Shown one piece after another: positions 55,297 to 64,000 of a stretch of 64,000 bases of DNA. Numbering within the stretch: position 1 is the first letter of the stretch; each line of letters starts with the position of its first letter. The notes beneath the pieces are model-generated. The model searched no databases. It saw nothing but the letters and a program-made list of their open reading frames with translations, and was not told the origin of the DNA. This DNA comes from Liolophura sinensis (taxonomy: Eukaryota; Mollusca; Polyplacophora; Chitonida; Chitonidae): assembly GCF_032854445.1 (NCBI RefSeq), contig NC_088307.1, positions 15,390,017 through 15,454,016 on the forward strand, written 5' to 3'. The position numbers and the translations under genes are program-made.

Positions 55297-58115
55297 GCCT
55301 AATTCTGATTGGACAGTTGATGCAGTTTATGTAAATGGTCTGTTCTCCGGACAAAGTTAGTATAAATGGCTCTCATTTGTTACGGAATGAAGTGTGTCAC
55401 TGTTCATGCGTGCCTCACTACTGTTCGGAGAGTGTTGGTGTGCAACATGGCAGAGCCCTGGATCCAGATAATACGTTTTATGACTGTGAGAGTAAGCGAC
55501 CTGGTCATGCCGGAGTGTTTGTGCGGGCACTTCATTGACCGTTTACAATTGGCACAAGTGTGTCACAAGAGAAAGTCCAATACAAATGTGTCACAAGAGA
55601 AAGTCCAATACGTAGCTACAGAAATTGGGAGAATGCTCGCAATACTAGACTGTGTACGCTGGTGCTGCAGTCAGTGGTCTCTACCTGTAGCAGATATAGC
55701 TACAAAGAAGCACAACAAGGACTAACGTGTTTTTTTTACCGAAAGCCAGCATAAATACAAAGTCATAGCACAAAGTGTGGTGTGCTACATTGAGTAATTG
55801 TAGAAGGAAACATATATGCTGCATACATGCACATATGCCACAGTTTCGTTATGTGCTGCACCCTGGAGAAATTGGGACATACTCCTCGCAGTGATGCTAC
55901 ATGGGTATGAGAACAAATTTCTTAGTACTGAATGCCCAAAAGGCATGGTGAAATAACGTGTGACGTTGATGTTTCTTCAGTGGTGACACTTCAGAAACAT
56001 GGCCACAATAACTGTTGTCAGTCCTCACAGGCTGAGACATGCAATCTACGTGTGTGTAGAGGAGCAGAACTGCTGCTGTAGTAAGTAACCAGTGGGTAAT
56101 TTGCATAGAAAAACTGTTGTTGTTTTTAAGAAAGATATATTTATCATTGTACATAGAAGATGTGAAGTGGCAGTTTTGGTGTGGTCGGAGAATTGTCAGA
56201 GCTTAACACATAACAAACCTTCTGTCTTCATTTCACTATGATATTTCAGATTAAAAAGAACGCTGGTACAAGAAACTTGAGTGCTGTGTAAACATCTGTC
56301 ATAAATGACTTTTCATCTGCATTTTGGACTTGGCATTGCATTCGATCTTAAAAAATCATTGTCATCTGTTTTAGTACACATTTTTAGATGTACGTTGTGT
56401 TAATCTGTCACATCATTTGCAGTGACTCAATCATTTCATGGGGTCCAGTGTATCGGTCTCAGCACTGGTGCCAGGTACTGAGTATTGCTTGCTGTACCAG
56501 TTCTGAAATATTCATGTACAAGAGTGTCTAACTATTATGTGAAGACGGACATGACAGATGTACATGTACGCGGGACAGTTACCCGTTGCATTGCCCATGG
56601 CCAAGATCATTGTCATATAGCTGGAATTCAGAAACAGTTAATCACGTCATGTTGAAAATATTGTTTGACAGATTTGTACTTGTGTATTTTTCTGGTCAAT
56701 TTTGTGTTTGTTTAATTGTTTCATTTTTGATTGATATTAGAGTTTGAGAGAGATTTTTGTCATTTCCATAAATGGCGTGATGTGTAAAATGTATTTATAG
56801 CTCTGTTCATTTGCATGCTATTTGCTGCTGTATTCGTATTTTTCTTGTTTTGATTTTTTTTTTGTATTTGTATTTTTTTTATACATGTAATTTAAAGTGT
56901 ACATAGATTTTGTGCAAAGGTACACCCTTTCTTGTTTTCGTGGCTTCTGTTGTTAACTACGGCAACCAGTAACACTGCAATTCAGTAGATTTCATCTCAT
57001 GGTAACTTCCTCAAAGTCAAATCATTCAACAAAAACGCATACAAACCATCATTGCATTTATCGTAATTCCAGTCTACTAAATAGATCATTTGTATGTTCA
57101 CAACCTTTACCCATCCGGAGCTGTTGGACGACCTGTTTTTCCCCTGATGTTGGGTTAACATTTAAGAGAACACTACTTTCCATAGTTTTTTTGTGGAATG
57201 TTTTTTTTTTAGTAATTTTGTACACGTTTGAAAATACTTTTACATGTATATTTTTATACAAAATGTTGTTATATAGAAAGTTGAGCGATCACCCCACCGG
57301 CCTTAATTTTAAAATTCGAAACCTAAATGCATCGTGTATGTGTTATTGTGGAGGGATTTGTCACCTCGGTACAAGTTAATATTTTTATACTTAAAACATG
57401 CTGAGTATTTTGTGCTAGTTTAGCAAGCATGACTTAAGTGAAGCAAGGGTAATTTGCTATCCATGTTGAGACAATATTTCTTACTTCTAGAATCTAACCA
57501 GCAGAACAAAGCCATGTTTGCGATCAAAACATAATTTGTCTTTTGTGTACAGGGAATGAGCTGACTTAGCATGCAAGTCACATTTAAAAATTCTCTTTAA
57601 GTGTTACAAGGGTAAAACACTGGATCAAAGTTGAAATTTCTATTTCCTGAAAGATATAGTTCAACAGTTAGTTGTAACAGCTGTTTTTTTTTTCATGTGT
57701 GTAATGAAGATCTAATTTGTTCTGTGATTGATAATGTCCATTGTGCACTTTTCTGAATGTGACACAGAGTTGTAGCATTGAGTAGAGCCAGGTCTAGCCT
57801 GAACACATGTTCATTCAGCATCTATATTGTACAGATTTTTACCTGTCCTTGCATGGAGTATTTGTAAACCACCTTAGGGTTTTATCTCGGCTGTGTTTCA
57901 CCCCAGTTATGTTTCACATATGCTGTAGTTGACCCAGGATCCACCTTAATCCGAGTCTATCAGTGTGTATGTGTGTATTTCACCTAAGTGCCTATATGGA
58001 CCACTATAAATGATTTCATTTGTGTATAAAAAATAAAAGCGTTATATGGTCGTAATTGTCTTTCTATTTCACATAGTCAAGTCACCTGCCAATTATATCT
58101 ATCCTCAGAAATAAA
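55297..58115 (+). other. Notch: Notch 3' UTR, about 2.8 kb (predicted)
   Basis: Sequence after the stop is AT-rich and noncoding, with a 29-bp duplication (55557-55610) built on tgtgtcacaagagaaagtcc. The first well-placed poly(A) signals are aataaa at 58032-58037 and 58110-58115. Earlier variants may exist. The end is inferred. Confidence 0.6.
58032..58115 (+). terminator. Notch: Candidate poly(A) signals
   Basis: aataaa at 58032-58037 is followed within 40 bp by a T-rich stretch (gtcgtaattgtctttctattt), as at many cleavage sites. A second aataaa lies at 58110-58115. Confidence 0.5.
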
Positions 58116-58857
58116 GTCACTGGTAACACAAGTAATCATTGCATCTTCTTGTCTTTTGGTTAATGGCTAACTGGTTGGTGGGCAAACCTTGCGCCTGAAC
58201 AGATGGAATATCTTGGGAGGTGTCTTGTTTGGTGTGCATACATGTATGATTTGCTTTTTACGTCGTGCTTAACACTAGTCTGGCTTGGTATCTCTGACAT
58301 GGTACTTCATTGTGAAGATTGGGAGCCATTATGGGCCAGCCCAGACAAAATCTGTGATGGCTTCACGTGAGTGTTACGGTGTCGGAAAACACGAAACCTA
58401 ATGACCTGTATTTTAAATGTCGCTGAACACCATGCTGGCGCATTTGTCACGTGAACAATGGTGGTCATTTGCACGGGTGGACAGAAGCAAACCCTAGTAG
58501 ATCCTAGACTTTTTGAAAGTTCTTGACCAACTTTTCTACATCACGGACAAAAGGCCATTACTTATGTGGAATACGTAAAAGTATTGGTGTGAACATACGA
58601 GTCCATATGACTTCGAAATTTTAGTAAATCGGCAGATTTGGTGGGGGTTGACCTCGTCACGCAAGAAAGGTGAACTTGCTTCAGTTGGATATGCCGTGTC
58701 CATCGAGCTTAGTACCTGCTAACAAACAAATCATACCACCAAGGAAGACTCCAGTGTGCGGTATCACCACATCTGGGACCATTTGACCAAATTTCTTTTT
58801 CGATTTGTGTTAGATGATTTTGGTATCGGGCGATTTGATTATACCTCCATGAGGTTC

Positions 58858-58992
58858 GGTCTTCCATCAACATGCGGATGGTCGTGGGTTTCCCCCGGGC
58901 TCTTCCCGATTTCCACCCACCATAATGCTGGCCGCCGTCGCATAAGTCAAATATTCTTGAGTACGGCGTAAAACACCAATCAAATAAATAAA
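58858..58992 (+). mobile_element. 5'-truncated SINE-A with 12-bp target-site duplication
   Basis: It begins ggtcttccatcaacatgcgg, lacks the tRNA head, and ends caccaatcaaataaataa. tccatgaggttc flanks it at 58846-58857 and 58993-59004, a perfect duplication. Confidence 0.93.
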
Positions 58993-60163
58993 TCCATGAG
59001 GTTCATCGGCCCCCTGAAAAGGGAAGCAAACCTTCACAACCCTGAAACAAAGGCGCCCTCTAAATAGTCCAATAAAAATCCAGTTATTTCAACACCAGCT
59101 CAAATGATCATAGATATTCATAGGCCTCCTTGTTACCCTAGGGGTAGAGGCCTGGGCACTGCTGTTATAATAATAATTGCAGACTCAAGGTCCATCTAAA
59201 CAAAAAGCACGATTTATACAATATTACTGTTACATATGTTACCGTAGACCCACATTTATCTGTACAACTTTCTTGCGTTAAATGCGATGAAGTATTTCCC
59301 CCAGCAGCAACACATAAATCCGCAGCAGGATTGCTATTGTCAAGTAACTTGGTGCTTCATACAACTCTCTGTCAAAAGCTGAAAACATTTTCTCTCACCA
59401 CCCCTGGAAAAGATAACACATTATTAGGTACAAATGTGCCCGAGTCACTGTCGCTGTGTTCACTGGGAGCCATCTGGAGGCATTATTGTAACACAAGCTA
59501 CATTAAGTTTCATCATATTGACTTGTGTCTGATTGATCCAAAGAGCTGGGCAGTACAAATGGCCACAGTAAGATGGAAGTTAAGTTTTAGGAGCTGCAAG
59601 ATTTATTTCGCTTTTAGGCCTAAAAGGAATGAAGAATCTCATTGCCGACATCTATAGCGATATAGCTCAGGTGACAACTTTGCGTAACTTAAAACTGGAT
59701 TGTAGGCCAAAATGACAACGGTGCCAAATCCAGTTGCATATGGCCGGAAAGATCACACGAGTGCAGAGTATATAATGAGCATACAAAGCCTCGTTCACTG
59801 AATAGTTAAATAAGAGTCACTCCAAGACGTGACTTAAAAACTTAATGAGAATCTGTCTTGACAGCGCTTTTGTAATGTCAACAATAACGAATTAACGAGT
59901 GTAGATGAGTTGATAACTACAAGTAGATGAGTTGATAACTACAGGTTTTTTTTTTGGTTTTTTTTTGTTATTGTAACGAAGAAGTCTTGCTGGTCGTCAT
60001 TTTATTGGTCATGATAACGGTATATTTTGGTGACCCACACATATACAGTAGTAGAGTGATACTGATTCCTCAAGGTACGTGGACATATATGGGTTACTCT
60101 GAAACAGGTATTTTAACGAAGCGTTAATTGAAAATGTATGTATACTGAATAACGATATATTTA

Positions 60164-60395
60164 TTTATCTGATTGGCGTTTTACGCCGCACTAAAGAATA
60201 TTTCACTTATACGACGGCGCCCAGTATTATGGTGGGAGGAAACCGGGTAGGAAACCCACGACCATCCGCAGGTTGGCGCGACGCCTTCTCATGTACAGTC
60301 GGAAGCCAGAATGAGCTGGACTTGAACTCACAGCGACCGCATTTGTGGGAGGCTTCTGGGTCAATGCACCGTGCTATCCTCACTGGGCCACGGAG
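60164..60395 (-). mobile_element. SINE-A copy, reverse
   Basis: tgattggcgttttacgccgc, ttatggtgggaggaaaccgg and the inverted B box gacttgaactcacagcgacc are present in order. The A-box end (cctcactgggccacggagta) is diverged. Flanks share only an imperfect taacnata. Confidence 0.85.
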
Positions 60396-60654
60396 TAACA
60401 ATACGTAAATCCACCCAGAACACAGCGTGCCCCTAATCCCAGACTTGTTCAAATCAGCTCCTTGTTTTATTGAGGTTTAACCCTGGGCTCAGGAATATTC
60501 ACTTAATCAGATTATATTAGTGGAAGAAGTCGGTGAGATCCCGAGAGATGCTACCCGATAAATCCCCTGACTCAAAGCTACAGTTAATCAGTATTGAGCG
60601 TACCTGTAGCCAGACTGAATGGCGAAAGCGACCCACATGCTATTGAAGTAATAA

Positions 60655-60899
60655 TTTATTTATGTGATTGGTGCTTTACGCCGTACTCAAGAATGTTGCA
60701 CTTATACGACGGCGGCCAGCATTATGGTGGGTGGAAACCGGGCACAGCCAGGGGGAAACCCACGACCATCCTCAGGTTCTTGGCAGACCTTCCCACGTAC
60801 GGCCGGAGAGGAAGCCAGCATGAGCTAGACTTGAACTCACAGCGACCCCATTGGTGAGAGACTCCTGGGTCATTACGCTGCGCTAGCGCGCTAACCAAC
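60655..60899 (-). mobile_element. SINE-A copy, reverse, 12-bp target-site duplication
   Basis: A short tail is followed by gattggtgctttacgccgta and the inverted body. It stops at gcgctagcgcgctaaccaac, so about 15 bp of the tRNA head are missing. ttgaagtaataa flanks it at 60643-60654 and 60900-60911. The copy contains TTCCCACG at 60790-60797. Confidence 0.93.
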
Positions 60900-60984
60900 T
60901 TGAAGTAATAAGAGAAGGATCCAGATCACAACCCAGACCGTCAGTTGTTAAAAAAAATCCAAAGTAGAATTCCCATAAACCACA

Positions 60985-61316
60985 GTCTCGCAAAATTCTA
61001 CGCTTCGAGAGCGGTAGATACAGGGTCAATCCTGGTTCGAATCACACCTAAAACCTTAAAAAGAGGAAGTCGTAACTTCCTCGCTTGGCGTTCAGCATGG
61101 AGGGGAAAGTGCAGTGACTGGTTGACCCGTATCAGTATAATGGCTCGGGCGGGGCGCTTTACTTGCCTTCGGTAAGTCGTCTCAGCGAAGCAGCACTAGA
61201 TAAAAGAGCGGTGAAAATCCCTCCTGGAACAAGGAGGCACATAGCATGCACTCTAAGGATTCCTTCGTCGTCATAGGACTGCAAAATTGTTAAGTACAAC
61301 GTTAAATCTCAAGCAT
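60985..61316 (+). mobile_element. SINE-B copy
   Basis: cttcgagagcggtagata and a B-box-like ctggttcgaatcacacc are followed by gaggaagtcgtaacttcct, ataaaagagcggtgaaaatc, caaggaggcacatagcatgc and the tail aaattgttaagtacaacgtt. The 5' part of the tRNA head appears to be missing. Confidence 0.85.
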
Positions 61317-61585
61317 TCAGTCTTAATATTCTGTATATATATTACAACAAAAGACAGTTACCTGGAAGTAGAAGTAGAGAGCAGTTTTCATTGATGCATG
61401 TCAGAAAGACATACTGTTTAATAAGCGATGCCTGAAATCCTTGGTTCCAACTGGAACTAATATAACAGATATTAGTTATATTATATGTGATATTTCGGGC
61501 AATAGGCTGCAAATCGCCCAAATATGATTCATACTTTCCACGGGCTGTGACGCGAACCTCCCCTCAGACACTTTAATCAGCTTAC

Positions 61586-61733
61586 GGCGGGCACCTGTCA
61601 CTGTGCAAACACTGGCTTGTGGGTGCGGCAGTGTAATTCCCAGTACAAAGCCTAGCAAAACTGCCAGACAGATTATGTACTCGGCAGAAGTGTTTACTGG
61701 TGATACAGACATTTCGTCAATGCGACAGACCAT
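61586..61733 (-). CDS. Possible signal-peptide exon (speculative)
   Basis: On the minus strand, an ATG at 61733 (or 61712) opens a frame with a hydrophobic core (YIICLAVLLGFVLGITLP). It is followed 17 residues later by a good donor gtaagc at 61585. This resembles a first exon encoding a secretion signal. No partner exon is in view downstream on that strand, and no family is recognised, so it may be chance. Confidence 0.2.
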
Positions 61734-61919
61734 TAGTTATTACGCAAATGTTACACCCTCTTGTAGGATTAATCCGTGTGCGCACGTCACTGCTGTGTAG
61801 TGTATTGTGTGAGGTTTGACAAGTAGCCTTGATCTATAGCCAATTATTCTTACAGTATTATATCTAATAATAGTGGATTGCATTTCCTGTAACGAATAAA
61901 TCAATCCGAAGTCGGGCTG

Positions 61920-63696
61920 CAGGCCCACATTCCGTGATTTGTCATGTGCTTGTCCTCACACATTGGACCATTGTATTCCGGCTGTAGCTTGACATCCATG
62001 GATTTGTCAAGGGTCTGACCACAGACAATGCAGCATCACAGTCCGGCTGTAGCTTGACATCCATGGATTGGTCAAGTGTCTGACCTCAGACAGTGGGACA
62101 TCACAGTCCGGCTGTAGCTTAACATCCATGGATTGGTCAAGTGTCTGACCTCAGACAGTGCAGCATCACAGTCCGGTTGTAGCTTGATATCCATGGATTT
62201 GTCAAGTGTCTGACCTCAGACAGTGGGACATCACAGTCCGGCTGTAGCTTAACATCCATTGATTTGTCAAGTGTCTGACCTCAGACAGTGCAGCATCACA
62301 GTCCGGTTGTAGCTTGATATCCATGGATTTGTCAAGTGTCTGACCTCAGACAGTGCAGCATCACAGTCCGGCTGTAGCTTAACATCCATGGATTGGTCAA
62401 GTGTCTGACTAGAGACAGTGGGGCATCACAGTCCGGCTGTAGCTTGACATCCATGGATTTGCCAAGTGTCTGACCTCAGACAGTGCAGCATCACAGTCCG
62501 GCTGTAGATTGACATCCATGGATTGGTCAAGTGTCTGACCTCAGACAGTGGGACATCACAGTCCGGCTGTAGCTTGATATCCATGGATTTGTCAAGTGTC
62601 TGACCTCGGACAGTGGGACATCACAGTCCGGCTGTAGCTTAACATCCATGGATTTGTCAAGTGTCTGACCTCAGACAGTGGAGCATCACAGTCCGGCCGT
62701 AGCTTGACGTCCAGAGATTTGTCAGGTGTCTGACCTCAGACAGTGCAGCATCACAGTCCGCCTGTAGCTTGACATCCAGGGATTTGCCAGGTGTCTGACT
62801 ACAGACAGTGCAGCATCACAGTCCGCCTGTAGCTTGACATCCAGGGATTTGTCAGGTACCAGCATCACAGTCCGGCTGTAGCTTGACATCCATGGATTTG
62901 TCAGGTGCCTGACTAGAGACAGTGCAGCATCACAGTCCGGCTTGTAGCTTGACGTCCATGGATTTGTCAGGTGTCTGACTACAGACAGTGCAGCATCACA
63001 GTCCGCCTGTAGCTTGACATCCATGTATTTGTCAGGTACCAGCATCACAGTCTGGCTGTAGCTTGACATCCATGGATTTGTCAGGTGTCTGACTACAGAC
63101 AGTGCAGCATCACAGACGGCTGTAGCTTGACATCCAGGGATTTATCAGATATCTGGCTAGAAACAATGGGGCACCACAGTCAGGCTGTAGCTTGACATCC
63201 AGGTATTTGTCAGGTACCTGGTTAGAAACAATGGGGCATCACAGCCCGGCTGTAGCTTGACATCCAGGCCATTTGTCAGGTGCCTGGTTAGGAACAATGG
63301 GGCATCACAGCCCGGCTGTAGCTTGACATCCAGGCCATTTGTCAGGTGCCTGGTTAGGAACAGTGGGGCATCACAGCCCGCCTGTAGCTTGACATCCAGG
63401 CCATTTGTCAGGCGCCTGGTTAGGAACAATGGGGCATCACAGCCCGGCTGTAGCTTGACATCCAGGCCATTTGTCAGGTGCCTGGTTAGGAACAGTGGGG
63501 CATCACAGCCCGCCTGTAGCTTGACATCCAGGCCATTTGTCAGGCGCCTGGTTAGGAACAATGGGGCATCACAGCCCGGCTGTAGCTTGACATCCAGGCC
63601 ATTTGTCAGGCGCCTGGTTAGGAACAATGGGGCATCACAGCCAGGCTGTAGTTTGACATCCTGGCCATTTGTCAGGTGCGTTGCTGGAGACAGTGG
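61920..63696. repeat. 65/66-bp satellite array, about 26 copies
   Basis: Units contain gtagcttgacatccatggat, gtctgacctcagacagtg and catcacagtccgg. Period is 65 bp to about 63100 (for example starts at 62041, 62106, 62171), then 66 bp with caggccatttgtcaggtgcc and gttaggaacaatggggc. Two units near 62848 and 63031 have the same internal deletion joining gtcaggtacc to agcatcacag. The 66-bp part is open on both strands as a 22-codon repeat, an effect of its period. Confidence 0.95.
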
Positions 63697-63704
63697 AAAC
63701 ATTC

Positions 63705-63825
63705 TATATTACCTACTTATTATATATTCGTTACCAATGTTGCGGACGTTACGTACGTTACCAACGTCACTTGCGTTATCTGCGTTGCCGAGGTTACCTA
63801 CATCATCTATGTTACCTACGACAAC
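63705..63825. repeat. Degenerate 9-bp-period array
   Basis: Variants of gttacctac / gttaccaac recur every nine bases or so, directly after the satellite. It is diverged and noncoding. Confidence 0.7.
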
Positions 63826-64000
63826 CGTTGTTCAATCTTCTATCTTTCTCGTTCTATCTTTACGTTGCGTGCATGGAGACATCAAATTTTAATGGTGTAA
63901 GCCAATATATTTATGTAGCTTTTGTCTTATTTTACCTTATTAAATATCTTGGCATGAAACATTGTCACAAACGTAAATAATGAGTAATACCGATAAATTA

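Larger units (their letters stand above)
58116..64000. other. Intergenic region downstream of Notch
   Basis: It has one truncated and two near-complete SINE-A copies, one SINE-B, and a large 65/66-bp satellite (61920-63696) followed by a short-period array. One signal-peptide-like open frame lies on the minus strand (61586-61733). No other gene is recognised. Confidence 0.7.

Noticed and set aside
59331-59657. 108-residue + strand frame downstream of Notch
   Set aside because: No domain, no signal, no splice context; compatible with chance in this length of sequence.
63157-63892. Overlapping 181- and 211-residue open frames on opposite strands
   Set aside because: Both come from the 66-bp satellite, whose unit length is a multiple of three. 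No sign of a gene.

Overview
The window is AT-rich, intron-rich animal DNA and holds one recognisable protein-coding gene, a Notch receptor, on the + strand. I traced 33 coding exons from 14467 to the stop codon at 55294-55296. They join in one open frame of 7255 nt, about 2417 residues, with matching phases at every junction. They encode the end of EGF repeat 1, EGF repeats 2 to 36, three LNR modules, the NOD/NODP dimerisation region with a furin-type S1 site, a transmembrane helix, a RAM region with a WFP motif, seven ankyrin repeats, nuclear localisation clusters and a C-terminal PEST/degron tail. The exons for the signal peptide and the start of EGF1 were not found. They lie in the first 14.4 kb unseen, or upstream of the window.

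The likely organism is a lophotrochozoan, probably a mollusc and perhaps a bivalve. The Notch keeps fly-like features: 36 EGF repeats, a C-terminal TSPTH block, and a final acidic-Ile-Tyr end. Introns and flanks carry two abundant tRNA-headed SINE families of a kind I associate with molluscs: SINE-A, with a 3' end near caccaatcaaataaataaa, and SINE-B, with a 3' end near gttaaaccccaagcactc. The species is inference.

Layout: 1-14466 is upstream or first-intron sequence with SINEs and a foldback-like inverted repeat. 14467-15964 holds EGF1 to EGF6. 15965-23802 is a 7.8 kb intron with a 54-bp minisatellite. 23803-44900 holds most EGF exons, separated by introns with SINEs and tandem repeats. 44722-46064 encodes the end of EGF36, the LNRs and NOD/NODP. 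46065-50450 is a 4.4 kb intron containing a candidate element with 29-bp terminal inverted repeats. 50451-55296 encodes the membrane and intracellular part. 55297 to about 58115 is the 3' UTR. The rest, to 64000, is intergenic, with SINEs and a large 65/66-bp satellite array.

The most notable observations are: a CAGCAG tandem splice acceptor at the exon boundary that maps to the S2 cleavage position; a SINE-A inserted into a SINE-B with a perfect 14-bp target-site duplication; several 5'-truncated SINEs with clear target-site duplications; tandem arrays open on both strands only because their periods are multiples of three; and two inverted-repeat-bounded candidate elements. No CRISPR, operon, rRNA or functional tRNA gene was seen.
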